The translations under genes and the position numbers were made by a program. From NCBI RefSeq assembly GCF_001719615.1, contig NZ_MDVX01000019.1:1-64000 (forward strand): DNA of 64,000 bases. The letters run 5' to 3'. The notes beneath the pieces were generated by a model. It saw only the letters and a list, made by a program, of their open reading frames with translations, had not been told where the DNA came from and searched no databases. This document shows, one piece after another, positions 17,878 to 26,337 of this stretch. How positions within the stretch are numbered: position 1 is the first letter of the stretch; each line of letters opens with the position of its first letter. This DNA is from Neptunicoccus sediminis. Its GTDB lineage: Bacteria > Pseudomonadota > Alphaproteobacteria > Rhodobacterales > Rhodobacteraceae.

Positions 17878-17968
17878 CTTGGGGCACAGTTGGTCAGGGC
17901 ACCGGCAGCGCGGGCAGTTTGACGGGCGTGAAAAGACGCTCTGGCAAGGCTCTGCTGTGTCAGAGGGG

Positions 17969-17997
17969 TTGACCTTATCCGGTACGGCGTGTATCGC
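17969..17997 (+). promoter_or_regulatory. Candidate sigma-70 promoter for rpsM-rpsK-rpoA
   Basis: TTGACC (17969-17974), a 17-nt spacer and TATCGC (17992-17997). It lies in the 324-nt gap between adk and rpsM, after the adk terminator and about 150 nt before rpsM. The match to the -10 is moderate. Nothing else is recognised in this gap. Confidence 0.4.
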
Positions 17998-18147
17998 ACA
18001 GCTTCCTTAAGGAATCGGCCCGTTTCTGCTTATGCCAGTGATTCGTCTGATCCTTGTTCGGGAATGGCCCGATGCCGTGGTGGTGTTGGGCTTTTGTTGT
18101 GAAAAAAGGTTCTGGAAACACGGAGCCGCAACCATAAGGAAGAGCCC

Positions 18148-18516
18148 TTGGCACGTATCGCCGGCGTTAACTTGCCGACCCATAAACGGGTCCCAATCGC
18201 CCTTACATATATTCACGGCATCGGTAACACGACCGCTGCTAAAATTTGCGAAGAAACCGGTCTGGATGTAACCCGCCGGATCAACGAACTTTCCGATGCG
18301 GAAATTCTGAAAATTCGCGAATACATCGACGCTAATCTGGACGTAGAAGGTGATCTGCGTCGTGAAGTTTCCATGAACATCAAACGCCTGATGGATCTGG
18401 GTTGCTACCGCGGCCTGCGTCACCGTCGTGGCCTGCCTGTTCGCGGTCAGCGTACACACACAAACGCACGTACTCGCAAGGGTCCAGCCCGCGCGATTGC
18501 CGGCAAAAAGAAATAA
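18148..18516 (+). CDS. rpsM: 30S ribosomal protein S13 (TTG start)
   Basis: S13, 122 aa, in the 30S head. The family start [20 protein letters not shown] begins at TTG 18148, with AAGGAAG about 8 nt upstream and no alternative ATG that fits. It contains [20 protein letters not shown] and a basic C-terminus. First gene of the alpha unit (rpsM-rpsK-rpoA). Confidence 0.96.
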   Translation: MARIAGVNLPTHKRVPIALTYIHGIGNTTAAKICEETGLDVTRRINELSDAEILKIREYIDANLDVEGDLRREVSMNIKRLMDLGCYRGLRHRRGLPVRGQRTHTNARTRKGPARAIAGKKK

Positions 18517-18530
18517 GGAGGGCTTGAATC

Positions 18531-18920
18531 ATGGCACGTGAAAAACTTCGCGCAAAGAAGAAGGTCCGTAAGAACATCACCACTGGTGTTGCTCACGTTA
18601 ACTCCTCTTTCAACAACACAAAGATCCTGATTGCAGACGCCCAAGGCAACGCAATTGCATGGTCTTCCGCTGGTACAATGGGCTTCAAAGGCTCGCGCAA
18701 ATCCACACCTTACGCGGCACAGATGGCTGCGGAAGATGCTGGCAAAAAAGCGCAAGAGCATGGCGTGAAAACGCTGGAAGTCGAAGTGCAGGGTCCGGGT
18801 TCGGGCCGTGAAAGCGCATTGCGCGCACTGGCTGCTGTAGGCTTCAACATCACATCCATCCGCGATGTGACACCGATTGCCCACAACGGCTGTCGCCCTC
18901 CCAAGCGCCGCCGGGTATAA
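18531..18920 (+). CDS. rpsK: 30S ribosomal protein S11
   Basis: S11, 129 aa, on the platform. It starts [20 protein letters not shown] and ends with the conserved [18 protein letters not shown]. An AAGGAGGG site lies upstream. Normal length. Confidence 0.97.
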   Translation: MAREKLRAKKKVRKNITTGVAHVNSSFNNTKILIADAQGNAIAWSSAGTMGFKGSRKSTPYAAQMAAEDAGKKAQEHGVKTLEVEVQGPGSGRESALRALAAVGFNITSIRDVTPIAHNGCRPPKRRRV

Positions 18921-19033
18921 GCCTAGCGTCAAGGATTATCGGGCCGGTTCAAAGGATCGGCCCGCGTTATTGTTAATACCCTCGGGCGTTCCCGATCAAT
19001 CGGATCCGATCGGCGAACAGGAATGGAGGACTT

Positions 19034-20050
19034 ATGATCCACAAGAATTGGCAAGAGCTTATCCGCCCAACTCAGTTGGAAATCAAACCGGGTGGCGACC
19101 CTCTGCGTCAGGCAACCTGTATTGCCGAACCGCTGGAGCGTGGCTTTGGTTTGACTTTGGGCAACGCGCTGCGGCGTGTCCTGCTGTCGTCCCTGCAAGG
19201 TGCTGCGATCACTTCCGTACAGATCGACAACGTTCTGCACGAGTTCTCCAGCGTTGCCGGCGTCCGTGAAGACGTAACCGACATCGTGCTGAACCTCAAA
19301 GGTGTGGCCGTTGGCATGGAAGCAGAAGGCACAAAACGTGTGTCGATTGCAGCCAAAGGTCCAGGGGTTGTGACTGCGGGTGACATCTCTGAAACCGCTG
19401 ACATCCAGATCCTGAACAAAGATCACGTGATCTGTCACCTTGATGACGGCGCGTCCCTGTTCATGGAAATGACCGTTGAAACAGGTAAAGGCTATGTTGC
19501 AGCCGACAAGAACCGTCCGGAAGATGCGCCGATTGGCCTGATCCCGATCGACGCGTTGTTCTCGCCTGTGGTGAAAGTGTCTTACGACGTTCAACCGACC
19601 CGTGAAGGTCAGGTTCTGGACTATGACAAACTGACACTGAAGCTGGAAACAGACGGTTCGATCACGCCGGAAGACGCTGTGGCCTATGCTGCCCGTATCC
19701 TGCAAGACCAACTGTCCGTGTTTGTGAACTTCGACGAACCGGAATCCGCTTCCCGTCAGGAAGAGGAAGACGATCTGGAATTCAACCCGCTGCTGCTCAA
19801 GAAAGTGGACGAGTTGGAACTGTCGGTCCGTTCTGCAAACTGCCTGAAGAACGACAATATCGTTTACATTGGCGATCTGATCCAGAAAACCGAAGCAGAA
19901 ATGCTGCGCACTCCGAACTTCGGCCGGAAATCCTTGAACGAGATCAAGGAAGTTCTGACCGGAATGGGTCTGCACCTTGGTATGGACATCGTGGATTGGC
20001 CACCGGACAATATCGAAGATCTGGCCAAGAAGTACGAAGACCAGTTTTAA
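19034..20050 (+). CDS. rpoA: RNA polymerase alpha subunit
   Basis: 338 aa. The N-terminal assembly domain includes [20 protein letters not shown]. After a linker near residues 235-250, the C-terminal domain contains [20 protein letters not shown] and [20 protein letters not shown], which binds UP elements and activators. AGGAATGGAGG precedes ATG 19034. It is followed by the fourth, diverged repeat and a hairpin before rplQ. Confidence 0.97.
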   Translation: MIHKNWQELIRPTQLEIKPGGDPLRQATCIAEPLERGFGLTLGNALRRVLLSSLQGAAITSVQIDNVLHEFSSVAGVREDVTDIVLNLKGVAVGMEAEGTKRVSIAAKGPGVVTAGDISETADIQILNKDHVICHLDDGASLFMEMTVETGKGYVAADKNRPEDAPIGLIPIDALFSPVVKVSYDVQPTREGQVLDYDKLTLKLETDGSITPEDAVAYAARILQDQLSVFVNFDEPESASRQEEEDDLEFNPLLLKKVDELELSVRSANCLKNDNIVYIGDLIQKTEAEMLRTPNFGRKSLNEIKEVLTGMGLHLGMDIVDWPPDNIEDLAKKYEDQF

Positions 20051-20060
20051 GAATAACGTG

Positions 20061-20084
20061 GGTCGGGCGTAAGTCCGACCTACG
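20061..20084. repeat. REP-like palindromic repeat, copy 4 (diverged)
   Basis: ggtcgg-gcgtaagt-ccgacc followed by tacg is clearly related to copies 1-3 (same ends, same length, changed loop with a shifted stem). It starts 10 nt after the rpoA stop. A second small hairpin, cccgc-agatg-gcggg (20092-20106), follows 7 nt later but lacks a T run, unlike the other three sites. Confidence 0.7.
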
Positions 20085-20187
20085 CAAAATGCCCGCAGAT
20101 GGCGGGGAATATATCGGGTAATTCTGCCCCAAGGAGTGCGAGACCCACGCAGGCTCGCCGGACAAAGCATAGAGAAGGAAAACTGAA

Positions 20188-20610
20188 ATGCGTCACGCAC
20201 GTGGTTACCGTCGCCTGAACCGGACTCATGAACACCGCAAAGCGCTGTTCTCGAACATGACAGGCTCGCTCATCGAACATGAGCAAATCAAAACAACTTT
20301 GCCAAAAGCAAAAGAACTGCGCCCGATCATGGAAAAACTGATCACATTGGCGAAACGTGGCGATCTGCACGCCCGTCGTCAGGCCGCTTCCAAGCTGAAA
20401 GAAGACCAGTACGTTTCCAAACTGTTTGACGTACTTGGCCCGCGCTACAAAGACCGTCAGGGCGGTTACGTGCGCATCATTAAAGCCGGCTTCCGTTACG
20501 GCGACATGGCACCTATGGCGATCATCGAATTTGTTGATCGTGACGTAGACGCCAAAGGCGCGGCTGACAAAGCCCGCGTTGCTGCTGAAATGGATGCAGC
20601 GGACGAATAA
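20188..20610 (+). CDS. rplQ: 50S ribosomal protein L17
   Basis: L17, 140 aa. [20 protein letters not shown] and [20 protein letters not shown] are diagnostic, and [20 protein letters not shown] follows. AGAAGGAA lies upstream. Last gene of the ribosomal superoperon, followed by a strong terminator. Confidence 0.97.
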   Translation: MRHARGYRRLNRTHEHRKALFSNMTGSLIEHEQIKTTLPKAKELRPIMEKLITLAKRGDLHARRQAASKLKEDQYVSKLFDVLGPRYKDRQGGYVRIIKAGFRYGDMAPMAIIEFVDRDVDAKGAADKARVAAEMDAADE

Positions 20611-20636
20611 AAACCGATAAAATTCGGGACAGTAGG

Positions 20637-20672
20637 AACCCCGTCAGACCGTCCCGGTCTGGCGGGGTTTTT
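20637..20672 (+). terminator. Intrinsic terminator after rplQ
   Basis: aaccccg/cggggtt with inner agacc/ggtct stem (20637-20669), then a T run. It closes the ribosomal cluster. Confidence 0.9.
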
Positions 20673-20673
20673 C

Positions 20674-20699
20674 TTTGAGTATTTGGCGAACATTGAAGC
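20674..20699 (+). repeat. TTTGAGTATTT...GAACATTGAAGC repeat, copy A
   Basis: A 26-nt stretch beginning tttgagtattt and ending gaacattgaagc, directly downstream of the rplQ terminator and 70 nt before rarA. It differs from the copy at 39079-39104 only in the three central bases. Both copies sit right after an intrinsic terminator. Similar post-terminator sequences are, to my recollection, common in Rhodobacteraceae genomes; I cannot check this here. Confidence 0.7.
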
Positions 20700-20768
20700 G
20701 GCGCTACATTGCGTCCGCAGGGTTTGCAGGCCAAACTGGGCATGGATTTACGTGGGGCAGGTGACGCG

Positions 20769-22100
20769 ATGGCGGATCTTTTTGATGCACTGGATGACGG
20801 GACGAAGGGGCGGGCGGATGCCCCTGCGAAGAACGCGCCGCTGGCGGACCGACTGCGACCCCGTCGCTTTGTCGATGTGATCGGGCAGCAGCATCTGTTG
20901 GGCGAAGATGGCGCGTTGCGGGTGATGCTGGAAAGCGGGCGCCTGTCGTCAATCATTTTCTGGGGCCCGCCGGGAGTGGGGAAAACCACGCTGGCCAAGT
21001 TGCTGGCAGATGAAACCGAGATGGAGTTCGTGCAAATCAGCGCGATTTTTTCCGGCGTGGCTGATTTGAAGAAAGTGTTCGAGGCGGCCAAGCTGCGACA
21101 GCAGACGGGTCGCGGGACGGTGCTGTTTGTGGACGAGATCCACCGGTTCAACAAGGCGCAGCAGGACGGGTTTCTGCCCCATATGGAAGACGGGACCATC
21201 GTGTTGGTTGGTGCGACGACGGAAAACCCGTCGTTTGAGTTGAACGCCGCTGTGATGAGCCGCAGTCAGGTGATGGTGCTGGAGCGGTTGACGCTCGCGG
21301 ATCTGGAACTGATGGCGCAGCGGGCCGAGCAACTGGTGCAGCGGGCTTTGCCCCTGACAGCGGATGCCCGCGAAGCCGTGCTGGAAATGGCAGACGGGGA
21401 CGGGCGCGCCCTGATCAATATTCTGGAGCAGTGTTTTGCTTGGGACACCAAAGAGAAAGTCGGTCGTGACGAATTGTCAAAGCGGTTGTCCCGCCGTGCG
21501 CCCAAATACGACAAATCCGGTGAAGAACATTATAACCTGATCTCTGCGCTGCATAAATCCGTGCGCGGGTCCGATCCGGATGCTGCGGTTTACTGGTTGT
21601 GCCGGATGCTGGAGGGGGGGGAAGATCCGCGTTTTCTCGCCCGTAGAATCACCCGCATGGCGGTGGAGGACATCGGTCTGGCCGATCCGCAGGCGCAGGC
21701 TGTGTGTTTGCAATCCTGGCAAACCTATGAACGTCTTGGCAGTCCCGAAGGCGAGCTGGCGCTGGCGCAGGCGGTGATTTACCTCGCGCTCGCGCCGAAA
21801 TCGAACGGCGCTTACAAAGCCTATAAAGAGGCTCGCAGAGCCGCACGGAAGACCGGATCAGAGTCACCGCCCAAACATATTCGCAACGCGCCGACCAAGC
21901 TGATGAAGGACGAAGGCTACGGGGTTGGCTATGAATATGATCACGATGCCGAGGATGGGTTTTCGGGGCAGAATTACTTTCCGGACGGGATGAAGCACGG
22001 GGTGTATTACGTCCCTGTGGATCGCGGATTTGAGCGGGAGTTGAAGAAGCGGAGCGAGTATTTCGCCAAGCTGCGCACGAGCCGGAACAGGGACGGCTAG
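20769..22100 (+). CDS. rarA: Replication-associated recombination protein RarA (MgsA)
   Basis: AAA+ ATPase, 443 aa, acting at stalled replication forks. ATG 20769 (MADLFDALDDGTKGR) has GGCAGG upstream. Walker A is WGPPGVGKTTLAKLLA (about residues 63-78) and Walker B/DEIH is VLFVDEIHRFNKAQQD; sensor region GATTENPSFELN follows. The C-terminal tetramerisation part contains KHIRNAPTKLMKDEGYG-type motifs. Monocistronic after the rplQ terminator. Confidence 0.93.
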   Translation: MADLFDALDDGTKGRADAPAKNAPLADRLRPRRFVDVIGQQHLLGEDGALRVMLESGRLSSIIFWGPPGVGKTTLAKLLADETEMEFVQISAIFSGVADLKKVFEAAKLRQQTGRGTVLFVDEIHRFNKAQQDGFLPHMEDGTIVLVGATTENPSFELNAAVMSRSQVMVLERLTLADLELMAQRAEQLVQRALPLTADAREAVLEMADGDGRALINILEQCFAWDTKEKVGRDELSKRLSRRAPKYDKSGEEHYNLISALHKSVRGSDPDAAVYWLCRMLEGGEDPRFLARRITRMAVEDIGLADPQAQAVCLQSWQTYERLGSPEGELALAQAVIYLALAPKSNGAYKAYKEARRAARKTGSESPPKHIRNAPTKLMKDEGYGVGYEYDHDAEDGFSGQNYFPDGMKHGVYYVPVDRGFERELKKRSEYFAKLRTSRNRDG

Positions 22101-22195
22101 GGGACTCTCTGTAGGGTTTAGTTGGCCTTCAGCGGCGATACAACTCTGGGTAAAAATTGCGTTCCGGTTTGCAGATGTCTCTACCCTATGGTTGA

Positions 22196-22648
22196 ATGAG
22201 TGCAGGTAGCGTGTATTCCGAGGGGGCTCGATTCGTTTATGTATTGCCCGTTAGAGATTTGACTTTACAGGTTCTTTTTACTTGCAGATTGCATGCCGGG
22301 TTGTCACCCGAACAGGTGGAGCCGCTTCAAAAGGACATATGGAGCCGTTGCGCAGACCGCCGGATCGGGGGCTTTTTCCTGCGGTCCGACAGGCATCTTG
22401 TCGGTCTGTTCGAAGGGCCGGAATCCGTCGTTATCGGACAGGTGGACCATCTGATCCGCAAGCATAAGGTCGCATCGGTCTTTGTTGTACGCGAGGCTGT
22501 GCTGGATGACCGCGAGTGGACCAAGTGGATCGGGGATGTTTTCTGCCTGAATGACCTGCCCGACAGTGATCGCGACAGGTTCGAAGGCCTTGCGCAGATT
22601 GTCGAGATTGCTGTAGAGGCGGACCAGAGAAGCGGTCTGGACGCCTGA
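22196..22648 (+). CDS. BLUF-like sensor with altered flavin pocket
   Basis: 150 aa. The core LQVLFTCRLHAGLSP...IGGFFLRSDRHLVGLFEGP...REAVLDDREWTKW follows the BLUF fold layout (beta1, short helix, GxTGxL strand, FxQxLEG, D(R)xFxxW). The photoactive residues are changed: the early Tyr is Phe, the SRxxN segment is absent, and the Gln of FxQxLEG is Gly. It may bind flavin poorly or sense something else. The start is uncertain: ATG 22196 lacks a good ribosome-binding site and adds about 20 residues before the domain. It lies between rarA and crcB. Confidence 0.6.
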   Translation: MSAGSVYSEGARFVYVLPVRDLTLQVLFTCRLHAGLSPEQVEPLQKDIWSRCADRRIGGFFLRSDRHLVGLFEGPESVVIGQVDHLIRKHKVASVFVVREAVLDDREWTKWIGDVFCLNDLPDSDRDRFEGLAQIVEIAVEADQRSGLDA

Positions 22649-22712
22649 TCGTCTGATGTGCCGCTTGCGGAATGGACCTGTGGTATACAGGTGCAAAAGC
22701 GCAGAGGTCTGG

Positions 22713-23090
22713 ATGAATACTATTCTACAAATCGCTATCGGGGGCGGCCTTGGGGCCGTTATGCGATATGCCACGGTACAGGGCGCGGTGCGCCTGATCG
22801 GGTCAGGCTCTCCGGTTGGTGTCTTCGTTGCCAACCTTGTCGGGTCTTTCCTGATGGGGGCAGTAGCCGTGTGGTTTTTACACCGCGCCGGAGATGCGCG
22901 GATTGCTCCTTTTGTGATGACAGGGCTTCTGGGCGGATTTACCACATTCTCTTCCTTCTCTCTGGATGCGATACAGCTGTGGGAGCAGGGGCGGGGCAGT
23001 TTGGCTGCCCTTTATGTTTTTGGATCGGTGTCGGGCGGCCTTGCTGCCCTTCTGGCCGGAATGGGTTTAATGCGGGCGGTGCTGACATGA
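22713..23090 (+). CDS. crcB: Fluoride exporter CrcB/Fluc
   Basis: 125 aa, four TM segments, a dual-topology fluoride channel. Family motifs: GGGLGAVMRYA (residues about 9-19), GVFVANLVGSFLMG (35-48) with the key Asn, and GLLGGFTTFSSFSLD (70-84) with the Phe box. ATG 22713 has AGAGG upstream; the longer frame from 22656 is not CrcB-like. No fluoride riboswitch is visible in front. Its stop overlaps the next start (ATGA). Confidence 0.93.
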   Translation: MNTILQIAIGGGLGAVMRYATVQGAVRLIGSGSPVGVFVANLVGSFLMGAVAVWFLHRAGDARIAPFVMTGLLGGFTTFSSFSLDAIQLWEQGRGSLAALYVFGSVSGGLAALLAGMGLMRAVLT

Positions 23091-24130
23091 GTGGTGTGCA
23101 ACATATAGCTGTGGCGGAAGATGCTGCGGATCAGAGACTGGACCGCTGGCTGCGCCGGATGTTCCCCCATGTCAGTCAGGGGCGTGTGGAAAAGATGTGC
23201 CGCAAGGGCGATCTGCGGGTGGACAAGGGGCGGGTCAAGGCCAACACCCGTCTGCAACCGGGGCAGGTGGTGCGGATACCGCCGCTGCCCGATCCCGGCA
23301 CCGTTGCAGCCAAACCCGAGCCGGTGATTTCAGAGGCGGATGCGCGTATGTTGCAGGACGCCGTCATCTACCGCGACGATGATATTATCGTGCTGAACAA
23401 GCCCGCCGGACTCGCCGTGCAGGGTGGATCTGGGCAGACCCGCCATATTGACGGGCTTGCGGATGCCTTGCGCTTTGGGATGGATACCAAACCAAAGCTG
23501 GTGCACCGGCTGGACAAGGACACCAGCGGTGTCTTCGTGATGGCGCGGACAGGTCGTGCGGCCGCCGGACTCGCCAAAAGCTTTCACCTGCGCACGACGC
23601 GCAAGATTTACTGGGCGATGGTGGCTGGCAGTCCGTTTCCAAAAATGGGCACTGTGCGCTATGGTCTGGTCAAGGCTGCCGGTCACGGACCCCACGGCGC
23701 GGGGGAGCGGATGCACTGTATTCATCCCGACGAGGTGGAACGCACCGAAGGCGCAAAGCGGGCAACCACCGATTACGCGGTGATTGAGGCTGTCGGCCAG
23801 CGGGCGGCGTGGGTCGGTCTGGTGCCAATCACCGGACGCACCCATCAGTTGCGCGCCCATATGGCGGAAATCGGGCATCCGATTATCGGAGACGGTAAAT
23901 ACGGCACCAACAGTCAGGTGAACGAAGGCGATGGTTGGGGGGCGCAGCTGGGCGGCTCTGTCAGCCGTAAACTGCATCTGCACGCCCGTTCGCTGGCGCT
24001 GCCCCATCCGGTGACAGGGGCCAAGATGAGCTTTACCGCGCCATTGCCCGATCACATGGCGCAGACCTGGGCGTTTTTCGGGTTTGATCCGGCAGAAGCC
24101 CCGTCAGACCCTTTTGAAGAACAAGAGTAA
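23087..24130 (+). CDS. RluC/RluD-family 23S rRNA pseudouridine synthase
   Basis: 347 aa from ATG 23087, which overlaps the crcB stop. An N-terminal S4 RNA-binding domain (RLDRWLRRMFPHVSQGRVEK) is followed by the RluA-family catalytic core with LVHRLDKDTSGVFVMARTGR, where the Asp after HRL is the nucleophile, and TGRTHQLRAHMAEIGHPIIG. It is probably RluC-like (23S positions 955/2504/2580), but RluD cannot be excluded. The frame is open further upstream through crcB; that part is a shadow. Confidence 0.9.
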   Translation: MSGVQHIAVAEDAADQRLDRWLRRMFPHVSQGRVEKMCRKGDLRVDKGRVKANTRLQPGQVVRIPPLPDPGTVAAKPEPVISEADARMLQDAVIYRDDDIIVLNKPAGLAVQGGSGQTRHIDGLADALRFGMDTKPKLVHRLDKDTSGVFVMARTGRAAAGLAKSFHLRTTRKIYWAMVAGSPFPKMGTVRYGLVKAAGHGPHGAGERMHCIHPDEVERTEGAKRATTDYAVIEAVGQRAAWVGLVPITGRTHQLRAHMAEIGHPIIGDGKYGTNSQVNEGDGWGAQLGGSVSRKLHLHARSLALPHPVTGAKMSFTAPLPDHMAQTWAFFGFDPAEAPSDPFEEQE

Positions 24131-24136
24131 TTTGCG

Positions 24137-24856
24137 ATGACTTTGGCTAGGAAGAAACGGTTCTGGAACACGGTTGATGTGGCGCAGACGGAGGCAGGAT
24201 TTGTGATCCAGCTTGACGGGCGCACGGTCAAGACACCGGAAAGGCGCGATCTGCTGTTGCCCACACAACGGGCAGCGGAACTGGTGGCGCGGGAATGGGA
24301 TGATGCCAGCGGAGAACTCGATCCCGCGCAGATGCCTGCGACCCGCTGGGCGAATGTCTCGGTGGACCGGATGGGCGACCAGATGGCGGCTGTGGTCGAC
24401 ATGCTTGCCGCCTATGGCGAGAACGATCTGCTGTGTTACAGATCCAGCCACCCCCAAGAGCTGATCGCCCGTCAGGCGGCGCTTTGGGATGCCCCTTTGG
24501 AATGGGCAAGCCGGACGTTTGACGCGCCGCTTCTGGTCACATCGGGGGTTATTCCGGTGGCGCAGCCGAATCAATCGGTGGCCAATCTGCGGCAGGCGGT
24601 TGCGAAGTTGGACCGGTTTGAACTGGCCGCGTTTCACGATCTTGTGCAAATTTCGGGTTCTCTGGTGCTGGCCCTTGCAGTTTCGCACCAACACATGGCG
24701 GCAGAGCAGGCTTGGGAGGTCGCGCGGGTTGATGAAATCTGGCAGGTGGACCAATGGGGCGTCGATGACGAAGCGGCCGAGGCTGGCGAAATCAAGCGTC
24801 AGGCCTTCCTTCTTGCCGAAGAGTTACTGTTGTCCGTGCGTAAAACGCTGCACTAA
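24137..24856 (+). CDS. ATP12-family F1-ATPase assembly chaperone
   Basis: 239 aa (MTLARKKRFWNTVDVAQTEA). It has the ATP12 features: IQLDGRTVKTPERRDLLLPT, REWDDASGELDPAQMPATRW, ENDLLCYR, and a C-terminal helix with DEIWQVDQWGVDDEAAE. ATP12 binds the alpha subunit of F1 and is found in alphaproteobacteria and mitochondria. It follows the pseudouridine synthase by 6 nt, so probably in one transcript with crcB. Confidence 0.9.
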   Translation: MTLARKKRFWNTVDVAQTEAGFVIQLDGRTVKTPERRDLLLPTQRAAELVAREWDDASGELDPAQMPATRWANVSVDRMGDQMAAVVDMLAAYGENDLLCYRSSHPQELIARQAALWDAPLEWASRTFDAPLLVTSGVIPVAQPNQSVANLRQAVAKLDRFELAAFHDLVQISGSLVLALAVSHQHMAAEQAWEVARVDEIWQVDQWGVDDEAAEAGEIKRQAFLLAEELLLSVRKTLH

Positions 24857-25160
24857 GGAAATTTTTAGTCAGCACTGCTGACGTATGGCTCAGCGGGAAC
24901 TTGAAAGCATACCCTCGTGTTTGCAATATTGTTGGAAAATCAGGGAAATTCCAGTGGTTAAAATGGTCACATATCCTGACCCAATAACTTACCGAGGGTA
25001 AACTTTCGCTGCTTTTTCACTGAGATAAATACCTTGACCTGACAGACTCCAACTCACAGTATGGGGGCTACTTTTCCGGCTATGCTGGATCAGTAAGACA
25101 AGCTGGGTAAACTCCTAGCAAGCCGCCTTAACTTGGGCGGTTCATCAGGAAGAGGTAAAA
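24857..25160. other. Intergenic region upstream of the amino acid ABC operon
   Basis: 304 nt without a gene. It holds a small perfect hairpin gtcagc-act-gctgac (24868-24882) after the ATP12 gene, and an 8-bp inverted repeat taccctcg (24910-24917) / cgagggta (24993-25000) about 75 nt apart. A promoter candidate lies at 25034-25062, and a hairpin (about 25120-25142) sits just before the ribosome-binding site AGGAAGAGG. Confidence 0.6.
25034..25062 (+). promoter_or_regulatory. Candidate sigma-70 promoter of the ABC operon
   Basis: TTGACC (25034-25039), 17-nt spacer, CAGTAT (25057-25062), about 100 nt before the binding-protein start. The upstream inverted repeat at 24910-25000 could bind a regulator. 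Confidence 0.45.
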
Positions 25161-26180
25161 ATGAAAAAAACAACATTCTTCGGCGCTGTTGCCGCGGCCA
25201 CAATGACTGCTGGCTTCGCCGCTGCCGGAACGCTCGACGACGTGAAAGCAAAAGGCTTTTTGCAATGTGGTGTTTCCACCGGTCTTGCAGGCTTTTCTGC
25301 GGCTGACGCGAATGGCAACTGGGACGGTTTCGACGTTGCCGTATGCCGCGCTGTTGCTGCCGCCGTTCTGGGCGACCCGCAAGCCGTTAAATTCACTCCG
25401 ACCACCGGCAAAACACGCTTCACTGCGCTGGCCTCCGGCGAGATCGACATTCTGGCCCGTAACACGACTTGGACATTCTCCCGTGACGTTGACCTGAAGT
25501 TCACCTTTGTTGGTGTAAACTACTATGACGGTCAGGGCTTCATCGTGCCAAAAGAACTTGGCGTGTCCTCTGCCAAAGATCTGGACGGTGCAACGGTTTG
25601 TATCCAGACCGGCACAACAACAGAGCTGAATCTGGCGGATTTCTTCCGCACGAACAACATCTCTTACGAGCCTGTTCCAATCGAAACCAACGCCGAAGCG
25701 CTGCAACAGTATCTTGCCGGTGCGTGTGACACATACACAACCGACGCATCCGGTCTGGCTGCATCGCGTGCGACGTTTGAAAATCCCGAAGCACACACGA
25801 TCCTTCCGGAAATCATCTCCAAAGAGCCTCTCGGCCCGCTTGTCCGTCACGGCGACGACCAATGGGCGGACATTGTGCGCTGGTCCTTGAACGCGCTGAT
25901 CGCAGCCGAAGAGCTGGGTGTGACATCTGCGAATGTTAAAGAATCCGCGATGCAAGCTGGCAACAACCCAGAGATCAACCGTCTGCTGGGCACCGAGGGC
26001 AACCTTGGCGAGCAACTGGGTCTGTCCGCAGACTTCGCCAAAAACGCGATTGCTGCCGGTGGTAACTACGGCGAGATTTTCGCCAAGAACATTGGTGAGT
26101 CCACACCAATCGGTCTGGCCCGTGGCCTGAACGCACAGTGGACCGATGGCGGCCTGATCTACTCGCCTCCTTTCCGCTAA
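25161..26180 (+). CDS. aapJ: Amino acid ABC transporter, periplasmic binding protein (AapJ/BztA)
   Basis: 339 aa. The Sec signal peptide ends near AAGFAAAG (MKKTTFFGAVAAATMTAG...). The mature protein starts TLDDVKAKGFLQCGVSTGLA and contains the family-3 solute-binding signature GFDVAVCRAVAAAVLGD and LARNTTWTFSRD, typical of the AapJ/BztA branch that binds glutamate, glutamine, aspartate and asparagine. First gene of a four-gene operon, separated from the permeases by a hairpin, as expected for a highly expressed binding protein. Confidence 0.92.
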   Translation: MKKTTFFGAVAAATMTAGFAAAGTLDDVKAKGFLQCGVSTGLAGFSAADANGNWDGFDVAVCRAVAAAVLGDPQAVKFTPTTGKTRFTALASGEIDILARNTTWTFSRDVDLKFTFVGVNYYDGQGFIVPKELGVSSAKDLDGATVCIQTGTTTELNLADFFRTNNISYEPVPIETNAEALQQYLAGACDTYTTDASGLAASRATFENPEAHTILPEIISKEPLGPLVRHGDDQWADIVRWSLNALIAAEELGVTSANVKESAMQAGNNPEINRLLGTEGNLGEQLGLSADFAKNAIAAGGNYGEIFAKNIGESTPIGLARGLNAQWTDGGLIYSPPFR

Positions 26181-26188
26181 GATTTAGG

Positions 26189-26219
26189 AACGGGCGCGGC
26201 ACAGGCTGCGCCCGTTTCC
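26189..26219 (+). terminator. Hairpin between aapJ and aapQ
   Basis: aacgggcgc (26189-26197) pairs with gcgcccgtt (26208-26216), followed by a weak T/C tail. It is probably a 3' stabiliser or partial terminator that keeps the binding protein mRNA more abundant than the permease mRNA. Confidence 0.65.
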
Positions 26220-26337
26220 CTTCGGTGAGAACCGCAAACACTCCGAACTATACAAAAACAAGGTGCAACCAGTTCGCCACGCGTTTCGTGGAATTGGAAG
26301 TTGCTACCTCAATGACAGAACAAGGGAGCGTGGACAC

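Noticed and set aside
22658-23086. N-terminal extension of the pseudouridine synthase
   Set aside because: It lies over the well-supported crcB gene, and the S4 domain begins right at ATG 23087.
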